From Lysobacteraceae bacterium PS02065 (GTDB lineage: Bacteria; Pseudomonadota; Gammaproteobacteria; Xanthomonadales; Rhodanobacteraceae), in contig JASCPI010000005.1 in assembly GCA_029959555.1 (NCBI GenBank), positions 62,001 through 126,000 of the forward strand: a DNA stretch of 64,000 nucleotides. The letters are read 5' to 3'. Shown here piece after piece: positions 40,943 through 50,678 of this stretch. Under the pieces are notes generated by a model. That model saw only the letters and a list, made by a program, of their open reading frames with translations. It was not told the origin of the DNA and did not search any database. The translations under genes and the position numbers were made by a program. Numbering within the stretch: the first letter of the stretch is position 1; the number at the start of each line of letters is the position of its first letter.

Positions 40943-42856
40943 TCATTCGAAATCGTCGGCGAAGATGCGGTCGTCGTTCGGGATCATGGTCAGCGAGCGG
41001 TTCTCGGCGATGCTCGTGCGGAAGCCGATGATCGAGGGATGGTGTGCGGCGACCTGGCGCGTGCCGGTCGCGAACGCGGTCATCGAGCACTGGCCCCGCC
41101 CGTTCGAGCCGATCGTCGCGCGGCACGACTGCATGCCGGCCACGCTCACGATCACCTCGCCGCGGCCGAGCGGCAGGCCCGCGAACGGCGTGCGCACGCT
41201 CGACACCTCGAACGTCACGGTGCCGCCCTGGATCACGGGGTTCGGCGTGATGCTGCGGATCTCGGTGGTCGTCGCGCTGGAGCCGTAGAGGAACGCGACG
41301 CGTGCGGGCGTCGAGGTTGCCGGCACCGACCAGAGGCCTATCGCGAGATCGTCGACGCCGTCGTCGTTGAAGTCCGCAGCGGCGAGGGTGTGCCCGAAAG
41401 CGTCGCCGGCGCGCAACGAGACGGACAGTCCGGCCGACATGGTGTTGAAGTGGCGGGCGCTTTGCACGCGCAGACCCGATTGCGAGCCGTAGACCACGCT
41501 GACGACGCCGGTGTCGGCGAGCCCGGCTTCGTTCTCGCCCGGAGTACCGATGGCCAGGTCGGCGTAGCCGTCGCGGTCGAAGTCTCCGACCGCCAGACTG
41601 CTGCCGAAACGGTCATCGTTGCCGGTGGCGCGGCCGAGATCGGCAAGGCTGAACGAGTAGCTGCGGAGCGCCATGCGCAGGCCGTCGGACGATCCGTGCA
41701 GGATCGTCACCATACCGGCGCGTGCCACGCCGCCGACCGTCCGCAGGCGCGAACCCACGGCGAGGTCGTCGTAGCCGTCGTCGTCGAAGTCGCCCACGGC
41801 GAGGACATCGGCGAAACCGCTGTTGGTCTCGCCGCCGGGCATCACGCCCGGAAGTCCCTGGTACACCAGATCCGACACGATCGACTGCACGCTGGACGCG
41901 CCGTACCACGTCACCACCTGACCCCTGAGGTTGTGGCAGAACGGTATGCCGATGACCGGGCATCCTTCGGGGTTGAGGCTCGCGGCGACGATGTCGTCGC
42001 GCCCGTCGCCATTGAAATCCCCGTGGGCCATCGTCCTGCCCAGGAAGTTGTCGACGACGTTCACGGGAGTTGCTCCACCCGTCGTCTGCTCGAGGAAGAT
42101 GACGGGTGTCCCGAGCACGCTGCTGCCCGTCCGCCACACGGCGACGCCACCCGACTGCGGCGTCACCGCCGAGCCATGGCGCGGGGCACCGACCGCGAGC
42201 ATGGGCAGGCTCGACGCGTTCGTGAAATCGCGGGGTGCCGCGAGCGCGCTGCCCTTGCGGTGCTGTTCGTGGTCACCGAACGAGCCGGGCGATGTCGGGG
42301 TGGGAAGGAAGAGGTCGTCGGACGCCTGCAAGCCGCCTTCAGCACCGAACAGCACGTTCACGCCGCCGGCGAAGGGTCGCGTGGGTGAAACGGCGGTTTC
42401 GCCGGGCACGCCGATCGCGAGGTCGTCGCAGCCGTCACCATCGAAGTCCGTGGCGACGAGGGCTTCGCCGAACCAGTCTCCCGCCGCCGCCTGGCCGATC
42501 ACGCCGGCACTGTTCTGGTTCCAGGCGCGCCCGGCGCTTCGCAAACCGAGCAGACGATCGGCGTATCCGATCGTGACGGCCCCCGCTGCGACTTCTCCGT
42601 TGACCGTCGCGGAACGATCACCCAAGGCGATGTCGGTCGTACCGTCGCAGTCGAAGTCGCCTGCGGCCAGCTTCTGCGCATGGGTCGCACCCGAGGGAAG
42701 TGCGGTGCTGCCGAACGCGTAGAGGCGGCTCTGGTCGCGGTCCAGATCGGCGGCGATCGCGGCGCCCGCGAGCGTGGCGCTGCATGCGGCGAGGGCGACC
42801 CTCATGGCGCGTGGAAGGATTCGCGATGGGCGCGACGTGTGGGGCATGCATGCCAT
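40943..42856 (-). CDS. Secreted FG-GAP/VCBS repeat protein
   Basis: A 637-residue secreted protein with an N-terminal signal peptide ([15 protein letters not shown]). At least six FG-GAP/integrin-alpha-like beta-propeller repeats carry Asp-rich calcium loops: [65 protein letters not shown] and [15 protein letters not shown]-terminal beta domain of about 100 residues ends in IFADDFE, a tail shape common in exported proteins of related bacteria. The ATG at 42856 has GAGGAA upstream. The likely role is adhesion or matrix binding; no enzyme motif is seen. Confidence 0.85.
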   Translation of the reverse strand: MACMPHTSRPSRILPRAMRVALAACSATLAGAAIAADLDRDQSRLYAFGSTALPSGATHAQKLAAGDFDCDGTTDIALGDRSATVNGEVAAGAVTIGYADRLLGLRSAGRAWNQNSAGVIGQAAAGDWFGEALVATDFDGDGCDDLAIGVPGETAVSPTRPFAGGVNVLFGAEGGLQASDDLFLPTPTSPGSFGDHEQHRKGSALAAPRDFTNASSLPMLAVGAPRHGSAVTPQSGGVAVWRTGSSVLGTPVIFLEQTTGGATPVNVVDNFLGRTMAHGDFNGDGRDDIVAASLNPEGCPVIGIPFCHNLRGQVVTWYGASSVQSIVSDLVYQGLPGVMPGGETNSGFADVLAVGDFDDDGYDDLAVGSRLRTVGGVARAGMVTILHGSSDGLRMALRSYSFSLADLGRATGNDDRFGSSLAVGDFDRDGYADLAIGTPGENEAGLADTGVVSVVYGSQSGLRVQSARHFNTMSAGLSVSLRAGDAFGHTLAAADFNDDGVDDLAIGLWSVPATSTPARVAFLYGSSATTTEIRSITPNPVIQGGTVTFEVSSVRTPFAGLPLGRGEVIVSVAGMQSCRATIGSNGRGQCSMTAFATGTRQVAAHHPSIIGFRTSIAENRSLTMIPNDDRIFADDFE

Positions 42857-42877
42857 GGCAGGTTCCTCGGTGACAGG

Positions 42878-42887
42878 GGTGATCACC
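42878..42887. promoter_or_regulatory. Candidate operator palindrome
   Basis: GGTGATCACC, a perfect 10-bp palindrome 22 bases upstream of the FG-GAP start, in the 268-bp divergent spacer before iorA. No regulator gene adjoins it. Confidence 0.25.
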
Positions 42888-43124
42888 GGAACCCGCCACG
42901 GCTTGCGATCCCGCCAATGCATGCGTTGCGAATCATTCCCGTTGCAGTCCGCGCACTGTGGAGCGACGGTTACAACTGCGTTTACCGCACCGCAACAACC
43001 CGGCCATCCGCGGCCGATAGAATCATCGGTCCGGTCGCGCCAGCGACCCGCGGCAAGGCAGCCGCCCCGAATCTCGGCGACCTCCCCGTCGCCGGCCAAT
43101 GCACGACCTGCGGAGGTGAAGACG

Positions 43125-43589
43125 ATGCCGACGATCAACGTCAACGGACGCGACCATGCGTTCGAAGGCAATCCCGAGATGCCGTTGCTGTGGTTCCTGC
43201 GCGATGTCGCGGGCCTGACCGGCACCAAGTTCGGCTGCGGCATGGCGCTGTGCGGCGCGTGCACGATCCATCTCGACGGCGTCGCGACGCGCGCCTGCGT
43301 GACGCCGGTCGCGGCCGCGCTGACCGCCAAGGTCACGACGATCGAAGGCCTGTCCGTCGACGGCGACCATCCCGTGCAGCAGGCCTGGAAGGAACTCAAC
43401 GTCGCCCAGTGCGGCTACTGCCAGGCCGGCCAGATCATGCAGGCCGCCTCGTTGCTCAAGCAGAAGCCCAAGCCCAGCGATGCCGACATCGATGCGACGA
43501 TGGCCGGCAACCTGTGCCGCTGCGGCACCTACACGCGGATCCGTGCGGCGATCCATCTCGCCGTGGTCAAGACCGGCGGTGCCGCATGA
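43125..43589 (+). CDS. Molybdenum hydroxylase small subunit, [2Fe-2S] (IorA-like)
   Basis: A 154-residue iron-sulfur subunit of the xanthine oxidase family. The plant-type cluster motif [17 protein letters not shown] is in the N-terminal half. The second cluster, in the helical C-terminal half, uses [10 protein letters not shown] and GNLCRCGTY. It transfers electrons from the molybdenum site to an external acceptor. ATG 43125 has a strong GGAGGTGA site. It overlaps the large-subunit start by four bases. The two-subunit arrangement without an FAD subunit is as in isoquinoline 1-oxidoreductase. Confidence 0.93.
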   Translation: MPTINVNGRDHAFEGNPEMPLLWFLRDVAGLTGTKFGCGMALCGACTIHLDGVATRACVTPVAAALTAKVTTIEGLSVDGDHPVQQAWKELNVAQCGYCQAGQIMQAASLLKQKPKPSDADIDATMAGNLCRCGTYTRIRAAIHLAVVKTGGAA

Positions 43590-45910
43590 GCGCCGACGGC
43601 CAGATCCCCGTGAAGCCGCTCGACGTGCCGATCGCCAACGAGAGCCGGCGCGCGTTCCTGTTCGGCCTCGGCGCCGGTGCGCTCGTGCTCGCGGTCGGCC
43701 TGCCGGCGCCGCGCGCGCTCGCGCAGGAGGCGAAGAAGTACGGCGGTGACGGCATGCCGGGTGGTCTCAAGGACGACCCGCGCACGTTCATCGCGATCGA
43801 CGCCGACGGCACCGTCACGATCCTCAACCACCGCGCCGAGATGGGCCAGGGCGTGCGCACGAGCGTGCCGATGATCGTCGCCGACGAGCTCGAGGCCGAT
43901 TTCTCGCGCGTGCGCGTGCGCCAGGCGCCGGGCGACCAGGAGACCTACGGCAACCAGAACACCGACGGCTCGCGCAGCATCCGCCACGCGTTCGCGCCGT
44001 TGCGCCGTGCCGGTGCGGCCGCGCGCCAGATGCTCGAGGCCGCCGCGGCGGCGGCATGGGCGGTGCCTGCATCGGAAGTGCGCGCGGTGAACCACGAGCT
44101 CGTGCATGCGAAGAGCGGCAAGCGCGCGGGCTTCGGCGCGTTCGCCGAAGCGGCCGCGAAGCTTCCCGTGCCCGAGGCCGCGACGCTGCGCCTCAAGGCC
44201 GCGAAGGACTTCCGCTACATCGGCAAGGACGGTCGCGCGCTCGTCGACAACGACGACATCGTGACCGGCAAGGCCACGTTCGGCATCGACGTGCGCCTCG
44301 ACGGCATGCTGTACGCGGTCGTCGCGCGACCACCCGTGTACGGCGGGCGTGTGCGTACGCACGACGCCAAGGCCGCACTCGCGGTGCCGGGCGTGGTCAA
44401 GGTGGTGCCGCTCGACGGCGCGCCGATCCCGTCGGCGTTCCTGCCGCTCGGCGGCATCGCGATCATCGCCGAGAATACCTGGGCGGCGATCGAGGCGCGC
44501 CGCAAGCTCGCGATCGAGTGGGACGACGGTCCGAACGCGGGCTACGACTCCGCGGCGTACCGTGCCACGCTCGAGACCGCCGTGCGCGCGCCGGGCAAGC
44601 TCGTGCGCGACGCCGGCGACACCTACGCCGCGCTCGAGCGCGCGCCGAACAAGATCGCCGCCGAGTACTACATCCCGCACATCGCGCACGCGCCGATGGA
44701 GGCACCCGTGGCCACCGTGCGCATCACCGACGGCGCCTGCGAGGCCTGGGCCAGCGTGCAGGCGCCCGAGGCCGCGCGCACGCTGCTCGCCGAGCTGCTG
44801 AAACTGCCGAAGGAGAAGGTGACGATCCACCAGACCCTGCTCGGTGGCGGCTTCGGCCGCAAGTCGAAGCCGGATTTCATCGGAGAGGCCGCGCTGCTCT
44901 CGAAGGCCGTCGACGGCAAGCCCGTCAAGGTCACGTGGACGCGCGAGGACGACATCGTCAACGACTACTTCCATACCGTGGCGCTCGAGCGCATCGAGGC
45001 CGGTGCCGACGCGAAGGGCAAGCCGGTCGCGTGGCTGCACCGCACGGCCGCGCCGTCGATCGGCTCGCTGTTCGGTCCCGACACGAAGCACCAGCGCGCC
45101 GGCGAACTCGGCCAGGGCCTGACCGACCTCGGCTTCTTCGGCGTGCCGAACCTGCGCATCGAGAACCCCGAGGCCGCCGCGCACACGCGCATCGGCTGGT
45201 TCCGCTCGGTCTACAACATCCCGCACGCGTTCGCGACGCAGTGCGCGGTGGCCGAACTCGCGCACGCGGCCGGCCGCGATCCGAAGGACATGCTGCTCGA
45301 CCTGATCGGCTCGCCGCGCCAGGTCGATCCGTCGACGCTGGCCGAGGCCTCGAACTACGGCGAGGATCCGAAGGTGCACACGGTGGACACGGCGCGCCTG
45401 CGCGGCGTCGTCGATGCGGTCGCCAAGGCCTCGCGCTGGGGCCGCACGCTGCCGAAGGGCCGCGGTCTCGGCATCGCCGCACACCGCAGCTTCGCGACCT
45501 ACACGGCCGCGGTGGTCGAGGTCGAGGTCGCCGCCGACGGCACGCTGCGCATCCCGCGCGTCGACATCGCGATCGACTGCGGCCTGCAGATCAATCCGGA
45601 ACGCGTGCGCTCGCAGATGGAAGGCTCGGTGATCCAGGGCATCAGCCTGGCCCTGCTCGGCGAGATCCGCTTCGCCAAGGGGCGCGCCGTGCAGACCAAT
45701 TTCCACGATTACACCTTGACGCGCATCGACGGTGCACCGGCGGAGATCCACGTGCACGCGGTCAACGCGACCGATGCGTCGCTGCCGCTCGGCGGCGTCG
45801 GCGAACCGGGCCTGCCGCCGGTGCCGCCGGCGCTGCTCAACGCGATCTTCGCGGCGACCGGCAAGCGCATCCGCACGCTGCCGGTGCGCGACCAGTTGCG
45901 CGGGGGCTGA
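43586..45910 (+). CDS. Molybdenum hydroxylase large subunit, Tat-exported (IorB-like)
   Basis: A 774-residue molybdopterin-binding subunit. A twin-arginine signal ([19 protein letters not shown]) means it is folded with cofactor in the cytosol and exported together with IorA. Cofactor-binding blocks include [64 protein letters not shown] and [18 protein letters not shown] (active-site Glu). The two [aldehyde dehydrogenase-type] modules are fused as in IorB. The substrate may be an N-heterocycle or aldehyde. No maturation gene or cytochrome subunit adjoins. Confidence 0.92.
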   Translation: MSADGQIPVKPLDVPIANESRRAFLFGLGAGALVLAVGLPAPRALAQEAKKYGGDGMPGGLKDDPRTFIAIDADGTVTILNHRAEMGQGVRTSVPMIVADELEADFSRVRVRQAPGDQETYGNQNTDGSRSIRHAFAPLRRAGAAARQMLEAAAAAAWAVPASEVRAVNHELVHAKSGKRAGFGAFAEAAAKLPVPEAATLRLKAAKDFRYIGKDGRALVDNDDIVTGKATFGIDVRLDGMLYAVVARPPVYGGRVRTHDAKAALAVPGVVKVVPLDGAPIPSAFLPLGGIAIIAENTWAAIEARRKLAIEWDDGPNAGYDSAAYRATLETAVRAPGKLVRDAGDTYAALERAPNKIAAEYYIPHIAHAPMEAPVATVRITDGACEAWASVQAPEAARTLLAELLKLPKEKVTIHQTLLGGGFGRKSKPDFIGEAALLSKAVDGKPVKVTWTREDDIVNDYFHTVALERIEAGADAKGKPVAWLHRTAAPSIGSLFGPDTKHQRAGELGQGLTDLGFFGVPNLRIENPEAAAHTRIGWFRSVYNIPHAFATQCAVAELAHAAGRDPKDMLLDLIGSPRQVDPSTLAEASNYGEDPKVHTVDTARLRGVVDAVAKASRWGRTLPKGRGLGIAAHRSFATYTAAVVEVEVAADGTLRIPRVDIAIDCGLQINPERVRSQMEGSVIQGISLALLGEIRFAKGRAVQTNFHDYTLTRIDGAPAEIHVHAVNATDASLPLGGVGEPGLPPVPPALLNAIFAATGKRIRTLPVRDQLRGG

Positions 45911-45921
45911 CGCACGCATGA

Positions 45922-45949
45922 CACGCCGCCACGTCATCGTGGCGGCGTG
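45922..45949. terminator. Hairpin after the IorAB-like operon
   Basis: CACGCCGCCACG (45922-45933) pairs perfectly with CGTGGCGGCGTG (45938-45949) around TCAT, 12 bases after the large-subunit stop. There is no T-run. The following stretch to 46057 holds the ybaL promoter region (possible -10 TATAGT at 46009). Confidence 0.6.
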
Positions 45950-46057
45950 CGGGGCGGGGTTTACACGCATTTACCCCTTGCGTGGCCGGGTGTTGCGGCA
46001 CGAGCTTGTATAGTCGGGTGTATCCACGCCTGCACCACGCCACCCCAAGGAGAACCG

Positions 46058-47851
46058 ATGCCCCATCACACGCCCCTGATCGCCATGCTCGTCGGCGGCA
46101 TCGTCCTCGCGTTCGTGTTCGGCATGATCGCGCAGCGCCTGAAACTGTCGCCGCTGTTCGGCTATCTCGTCGCGGGTGTCGTGGTGGGTCCGTTCACGCC
46201 GGGCTTCGTCGCCGATGCGCATCTCGCGCACGAGATCTCCGAGCTCGGCGTGATCCTGCTCATGTTCGGCGTCGGCCTGCATTTCTCGCTTGGCGACCTG
46301 CTGTCGGTACGCAAGATCGCGATCCCGGGTGCGATCGTGCAGATCGCGATCGCGACCGGCCTCGGCATGCTGCTCGCGTGGTCGCTCGGCTGGACGCCCG
46401 GCGCCGGCCTCGTGTTCGGCATCTGCCTGTCCGTCGCGAGCACCGTGGTGCTGCTGCGCGCGCTCGAGGAACGTCGTCTGCTCGAGACGATGCGCGGGCG
46501 CATCGCGATCGGCTGGCTCATCGTCGAGGACCTCGTCACGGTGCTCGTGCTGGTCATGCTGCCGGCGGTGGCCGGCCTGCTCGGCGGCAACGTTCCGGAA
46601 GGTGCACCGACCGACACGCTGGGCATTCTCAAGGCGCTCGCGTGGACGCTCGGCAAGGTCACGCTGTTCATCGTGCTGATGTTCGCGATCGGCCGTCGCG
46701 TGATCCCGTGGGCCCTCGAGCGCACCGCCGCGGTCGGCTCGCGCGAGCTGTTCACGCTGTCGGTGCTCGCGATCGCGCTCGGCGTCGCCTACATGTCGGC
46801 GGCGCTGTTCGACGTCTCGTTCGCGCTCGGTGCGTTCCTCGCCGGCGTCGTGCTCAACGAATCCAAGCTCAGCCACGAGGCGGCCAACGACTCGCTGCCG
46901 ATGCGCGACGCGTTCGCGGTGCTGTTCTTCGTGTCGGTCGGTATGCTGTTCGATCCGAAGATCCTCATCGAGCAGCCGGTCGCGGTGTTCGCGACGTTCC
47001 TCATCATCACGGTCGGCAAGTCGATCGGCGCGCTCGCGATCGTGCGTGCGTTCGGCCATCCGTGGCAGACCAGCCTGACCATCGCGACCGCACTCGCGCA
47101 GATCGGCGAGTTCTCGTTCATCCTCGCCGCGCTCGGCGTGAGCCTCGGCTTGCTCAGCGAGGAAGGCCGCAACCTCATCCTCGCGAGCGCGCTGCTGTCG
47201 ATCATCGTCAACCCGATGCTGTTCGTCGTGCTCGATCGCTGGAACGCGAAGCGCGAAGCCGACAAGAACGCGGCCAAGCCGGCCAGCGAAGAGGCCGGCG
47301 CCGTGCCGGACGAAGAGGCCGATGACTTCCTGCCCGATCGCGCGCTGATCCCGCTCAAGGACCACATCATCCTGATCGGCTTCGGTCGTGTCGGCTCGCG
47401 CGTCGGCCGTGCACTTCACGAGCGCGACGTGCCGCTCGTGCTGATCGAGTCGGACCGCGACGACTGCGTCGAGGCGCGTCGCATCGGCATCCCGTGCATC
47501 CTCGGCAACGCGGTCGCGCCGCAGGTGCTCGGCGATGCGCACATCGCGAGCGCACGCGCACTGCTCGTGGCGATCCCGCAGACGCTCGAGGCCGGGCCGA
47601 TCATCAAGCAGGCGCGCGAGTCCAATCCGGGCATCGCGATCCTCGCGCGCGCGCACTCGGACGACGAGGTGGCCTACCTCATGAAGGCCGGTGCCGATGC
47701 GACGATCATGGGCGAGAGCGAGATCGCGCGCAGCATGTGCGATTCGGTCGAGTCGCTGATGCGCCTCGTGCCGCGCCTCGAGGAGGTGCAGCGCACGGGC
47801 TCGCACGGTCCCGGTGAAGGCCAGCCGCCGGCGACGCCGCTGCCGGCCTGA
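46058..47851 (+). CDS. ybaL: CPA2-family cation:proton antiporter, YbaL-like
   Basis: A 597-residue inner-membrane antiporter. About 12 transmembrane helices span residues 8-395, with the CPA2 pattern LGVILLMFGVGLHFSLGDLL, SVASTVVLLRALEE and GEFSFILAALGVSLGLL. A charged linker (about 400-430) is followed by a RCK/TrkA-N Rossmann domain (HIILIGFGRVGSRVG, residues about 432-446; LIESDRDDCVEARR) that binds a nucleotide. The start MPHHTPLIAMLVGG aligns with the E. coli YbaL N-terminus; AAGGAGA precedes ATG 46058. Function: K+ or Na+/H+ exchange gated by the RCK domain. Confidence 0.93.
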   Translation: MPHHTPLIAMLVGGIVLAFVFGMIAQRLKLSPLFGYLVAGVVVGPFTPGFVADAHLAHEISELGVILLMFGVGLHFSLGDLLSVRKIAIPGAIVQIAIATGLGMLLAWSLGWTPGAGLVFGICLSVASTVVLLRALEERRLLETMRGRIAIGWLIVEDLVTVLVLVMLPAVAGLLGGNVPEGAPTDTLGILKALAWTLGKVTLFIVLMFAIGRRVIPWALERTAAVGSRELFTLSVLAIALGVAYMSAALFDVSFALGAFLAGVVLNESKLSHEAANDSLPMRDAFAVLFFVSVGMLFDPKILIEQPVAVFATFLIITVGKSIGALAIVRAFGHPWQTSLTIATALAQIGEFSFILAALGVSLGLLSEEGRNLILASALLSIIVNPMLFVVLDRWNAKREADKNAAKPASEEAGAVPDEEADDFLPDRALIPLKDHIILIGFGRVGSRVGRALHERDVPLVLIESDRDDCVEARRIGIPCILGNAVAPQVLGDAHIASARALLVAIPQTLEAGPIIKQARESNPGIAILARAHSDDEVAYLMKAGADATIMGESEIARSMCDSVESLMRLVPRLEEVQRTGSHGPGEGQPPATPLPA

Positions 47852-47865
47852 GATGTTCCGACGGC

Positions 47866-47886
47866 GCGCCGGCGATTCGCCGGCGC
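47866..47886. terminator. Short hairpin between ybaL and ycgR
   Basis: GCGCCGGC / GCCGGCGC arms around GATTC in the 45-base gap between convergent stop codons. No T-run. Confidence 0.4.
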
Positions 47887-47896
47887 CGCCGGGCCG

Positions 47897-48607
47897 TCAG
47901 GGATCGCGACCGAGCCAGATGCGGCGGTCTCGCAGTGCCGGGCGCTGCACTTCGGCAGCGAAGCGGCCGAGGCGGCGCTGGTCGTTGCCGCTGATGCGCA
48001 CGAACTCGGCGCCGGCACGATCCTCGCGCGGTCCGAACGCGTTCTTGCGCACATAGCGCACCTTCACGCGCACGTCGGCCTCGCCGTCGGGCAGCTCGAT
48101 GACGCCATCGTGCTGGTCGAGCACCTGCACGGGATGCGGATGCGGCAGCGCGAGACCGATGCCGCCGAGTGAGAGGTCGACGATGCGCGCGCGCAGTTCG
48201 GGTGCGTCGGGCTTCTCGGGCTTGACGACGAACTGCAGCGTCGTCGCGAGCGGGATGCGCACGCGGTAGGTGTTGCGGTTCTCGCGGTAGTCGATCTCCT
48301 CGGGCATGTCGAGGAGGTAGGCCGCGATGTCCGCGTCGCGGTCGATCGCGGCGACGCGCGTGCGGAAGCGCACTTCGACGCCGCCGAGGCGCGTGCCGAC
48401 GCGCAGCAGCATGTTCGGCTTGATGCGGGAGTGGCCGCTGATCGGGTGCAGTTCGTCGGCGATCAGCGCGCCGAGGGTCGGCTCGATGCCGATCAGCAGG
48501 CTGTCATAGGGGCGGTCGACGCCCGGCAGCGCGATCGACAACGGGACACGCTCGTCGATCACGCGCTGCAGCAGCGCCTGCACGACGGGCGGGTCGGTGT
48601 AGATCAC
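47897..48607 (-). CDS. ycgR: YcgR-type c-di-GMP flagellar brake protein
   Basis: A 236-residue two-domain protein. The N-terminal YcgR domain (about 5-100) is followed by a PilZ domain with the c-di-GMP-binding arginine region YRENRNTYRVRIP and the DLSLGGIGL (D-x-S-x-x-G) motif. In enterobacteria YcgR with c-di-GMP binds the flagellar motor and slows or biases rotation. It is the last gene of the flgM-flgN-ycgR unit, 13 bases after flgN. GTG 48607 is the best start; no ATG is available near the conserved N-terminus. A diguanylate cyclase gene lies at 28918. Confidence 0.88.
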   Translation of the reverse strand: MIYTDPPVVQALLQRVIDERVPLSIALPGVDRPYDSLLIGIEPTLGALIADELHPISGHSRIKPNMLLRVGTRLGGVEVRFRTRVAAIDRDADIAAYLLDMPEEIDYRENRNTYRVRIPLATTLQFVVKPEKPDAPELRARIVDLSLGGIGLALPHPHPVQVLDQHDGVIELPDGEADVRVKVRYVRKNAFGPREDRAGAEFVRISGNDQRRLGRFAAEVQRPALRDRRIWLGRDP

Positions 48608-48620
48608 GCGAAGGCGCGCC

Positions 48621-49103
48621 TCAGGCCTTGGCGATGGGGTTGGAGCGGCGCAGGCTCTCGCGCGCGCCCTGCGGGCCGTACAGGCCGGCACTCGGCGGTG
48701 CGCCACTGAGGATCTGCAGCGCCTGGCGGACCTGGCGCAGGCGCAGTTCGACGGCCGCGCCGTTGGACTGGTTGAGCGTGCGGCAGTAGCCGAGCAGCTC
48801 GACGGTTTCCTCCCACGCGGCGAGCGTGGCCGGATGCGCGGCGAGCGCGCGCGTCATCGCGAACGGCGCCGGCGGATTGCCGCTCGGCACCTGGGAGACG
48901 AGATGCGCGCGCTCGGCCTCGAGCGCCTCGAGGCGCTGCAGCAGGCCGGTCTTCACGCCCGTGACGTAGAGCAGCCGCTGGTCGTCGCCGAGCTGCAGCG
49001 CCTCGCGCTCCTCTTCGAGGGCGACGAGGAGCTTTCGCGTGGTCGCGGCGATCTCGCCGACGGTGGCCGCCAGCGCCTGTGCGAGTTCGGCTTCCACCTT
49101 CAA
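48621..49103 (-). CDS. flgN: Flagellar export chaperone FlgN
   Basis: A 160-residue helical chaperone that protects the hook-filament junction proteins FlgK and FlgL before export. The sequence is dominated by long coiled helices (LLVALEEEREALQLGDDQRL; ETVELLGYCRTLNQSNGAAVELRLRQV), the last matching the conserved FlgN core N-x-x-N-G. Overlaps the flgM stop by four bases (ATGA). Confidence 0.9.
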   Translation of the reverse strand: MKVEAELAQALAATVGEIAATTRKLLVALEEEREALQLGDDQRLLYVTGVKTGLLQRLEALEAERAHLVSQVPSGNPPAPFAMTRALAAHPATLAAWEETVELLGYCRTLNQSNGAAVELRLRQVRQALQILSGAPPSAGLYGPQGARESLRRSNPIAKA

Positions 49104-49408
49104 GCGCCGGCCGGAAGCTCGAGCTCGAGCAACCGCGCGGCGATGCGCTGGACGTCGATGCGGTACTTGCCCTCGGCAATGGCCTCGCGCAGGCGGGCGA
49201 TGCGGCCGGCATCGACCGGTGCCGAATCGACCTCCGCCTCGGCTTCGGCCTGGCGCATCGCCTGTGCCGACCCGGTCAGGCTGACCTGGTCGTCGAGCGA
49301 CGCCGCGACCGAGGTTTCGGCCCTGCGCGTGTTCACCGCGACGCGCGGAGGAGCGGAAAGCTCCTGCGTCGCCGTTACCGGTGGCAAGTTGTTGATTTTA
49401 GTATCCAT
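49100..49408 (-). CDS. flgM: Anti-sigma-28 factor FlgM
   Basis: A 102-residue anti-sigma factor that binds FliA until the hook is complete and FlgM is exported. The N-terminus is disordered (MDTKINNLPPV). The C-terminal FliA-binding part has DAGRIARLREAIAEGKYRIDVQRIAARLLELE, the standard FlgM signature. A sigma-28 promoter lies 43-69 bases upstream on the minus strand, giving autoregulation. Confidence 0.94.
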   Translation of the reverse strand: MDTKINNLPPVTATQELSAPPRVAVNTRRAETSVAASLDDQVSLTGSAQAMRQAEAEAEVDSAPVDAGRIARLREAIAEGKYRIDVQRIAARLLELELPAGA

Positions 49409-49450
49409 GATGGGTGACTCCTGACGACACGGAACGGGCCGTCATCGACC

Positions 49451-49477
49451 AGATCGGCAGTCTCCGGGAAAACTTTA
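49451..49477 (-). promoter_or_regulatory. Sigma-28 (FliA) promoter of flgM
   Basis: On the minus strand, TAAA (49477-49474), exactly 15 bases, then GCCGATCT (49458-49451), compared with the consensus TAAA-N15-GCCGATAA. Sits in the 102-bp flgA-flgM gap. Confidence 0.85.
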
Positions 49478-49510
49478 GGGTCCGGACGCAAAAATATTTC
49501 GTCGGGATGT

Positions 49511-50272
49511 TCATCGTGCCACCACGACGGCACCGTCCGCATCCACCGTACCGGTGAGGACGCGACCGGAGGACGGATTGCGTACGCGAACGGTCGCCCC
49601 GACCACGCCGTCCTCGAGGGCGACGCCGGCCGCGCGGATCGCGACGGCACCGCCGCCCGCGACGATCGTGACCGGACGCCCGCGCTCGACGAGCAGGCGC
49701 GAGGCGAGCATGCCCGGATTCAGGGTCGCACCGGACGACACGGGCCGCGCGAGGCGTGCACCGTCGACCGACGCCGCCTCGGCGATGTAGCCGTAGGGCA
49801 GCCGCATGACGTCGCGCGTCTCGGTGCGCAGGTCCGCGGCGACGAGCGTCTCGCCGCGCGCGAACGGCCGTGCCGCGACGAGCACGTCGCGACGCAGGCT
49901 CACGTCGAGGAGGATGTTGACGTTCCATGCCGCGCTGCCCGTGCAGCGCACGCGTACGGATGCCGTCGGCGCCTGCCGTTGCGGCATCGCGAGTTCGGTG
50001 GCCAACGCGCCGTCGCAGGCGGTCAGGCGCAGGCGTGCGTCCGGCGCGCGGGCACGCACCTCGAGCTCACCTTCCGTGCCGGCGTGGTGTTCCCGCACGC
50101 GTTCGGTCGCCGCGGCCATGACCGCGGCGACGGGATCCTGCTGCGCGGATGCCGCCAGCGACGTTGCGAGTGCCAGGGCGAGCAGCGTCAATTTGCCGAC
50201 ACGGCCACCCGCGACGCCGCGGATGCGGCGTTCGGTGCGTGGATCGGCGTGATGTCGGCTCGTGGCGCGCAT
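49511..50272 (-). CDS. flgA: P-ring assembly chaperone FlgA
   Basis: A 253-residue periplasmic chaperone for P-ring (FlgI) assembly. A basic N-terminus and hydrophobic LLALALATSLAASAQ form the signal peptide. The C-terminal SAF domain shows VLVAARPFARGETLVAADL, AARPVSSGATLNPGML-like segments and GAVVGATVRVRNPSSGRVLTGTV. Transcribed divergently from flgB. A sigma-54 promoter lies 59-74 bases upstream. Confidence 0.93.
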   Translation of the reverse strand: MRATSRHHADPRTERRIRGVAGGRVGKLTLLALALATSLAASAQQDPVAAVMAAATERVREHHAGTEGELEVRARAPDARLRLTACDGALATELAMPQRQAPTASVRVRCTGSAAWNVNILLDVSLRRDVLVAARPFARGETLVAADLRTETRDVMRLPYGYIAEAASVDGARLARPVSSGATLNPGMLASRLLVERGRPVTIVAGGGAVAIRAAGVALEDGVVGATVRVRNPSSGRVLTGTVDADGAVVVAR

Positions 50273-50330
50273 CGACGAGGTCTTCCGTTGGGGCTGACGG
50301 GGTTATCGGCAGCGTTCGGGGAAACTGAAG

Positions 50331-50346
50331 AGCAAGGCTTGTGCCA
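50331..50346 (-). promoter_or_regulatory. Sigma-54 promoter of flgA
   Basis: On the minus strand TGGCAC-N5-TTGCT, with GG-N10-GC spacing: a near-perfect -24/-12 element, 59 bases upstream of flgA. Confidence 0.85.
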
Positions 50347-50627
50347 CGCGTCGCGATCGGCATGCGGATCGCGTGGATGGAGCCGGCGTGTGGCTGCAGA
50401 AGAAGAACGGACAGGATCCCGCGTGGGCGATGGTGCCTCGTCGTGGCGCGTTCCACTGCCCCGAGCCGCCGAAGGATGCGCGGTGGCGGCGGCGCATCGG
50501 GCGATCGACAGGCATCCGCAAGCCGTCACGGCACGGCGTCGGTTTTCCGTCGCCGCCGCGACGAGAGCGCCTTCCGAGATGTAAAGAGCGTCAGCATGGC
50601 ATTGATCTAAAAGGAGAATATAGCCCG
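50347..50627. other. Divergent flagellar control region
   Basis: The 406-base flgA-flgB spacer contains the two sigma-54 promoters at its ends. Between them no gene is supported. An open frame at 50341-50610 lacks a ribosome site and shows Arg-rich shadow composition. An AT-richer patch (50580-50625) just before the flgB promoter is a plausible enhancer or IHF/FleQ-type binding region, but no consensus was confirmed. Confidence 0.5.
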
Positions 50628-50643
50628 TGGCATAGCTCTTGCT
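50628..50643 (+). promoter_or_regulatory. Sigma-54 promoter of flgB operon
   Basis: TGGCATA-GCTC-TTGCT with GG-N10-GC spacing, 35 bases before the flgB ATG. Drives the rod-hook operon. Confidence 0.85.
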
Positions 50644-50678
50644 CAAGCCGTCGCGTACCCCCGCGGAGAGCGTCGGCC

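Noticed and set aside
50341..50610. Small plus-strand open frame in the flgA-flgB spacer
   Set aside because: No ribosome site, Arg/Ser-rich translation, and it overlaps the flgA sigma-54 promoter.
50611..50634. AAGGAG followed by GTG just before flgB
   Set aside because: The GTG frame hits a stop after two codons; the site coincides with the sigma-54 promoter region.
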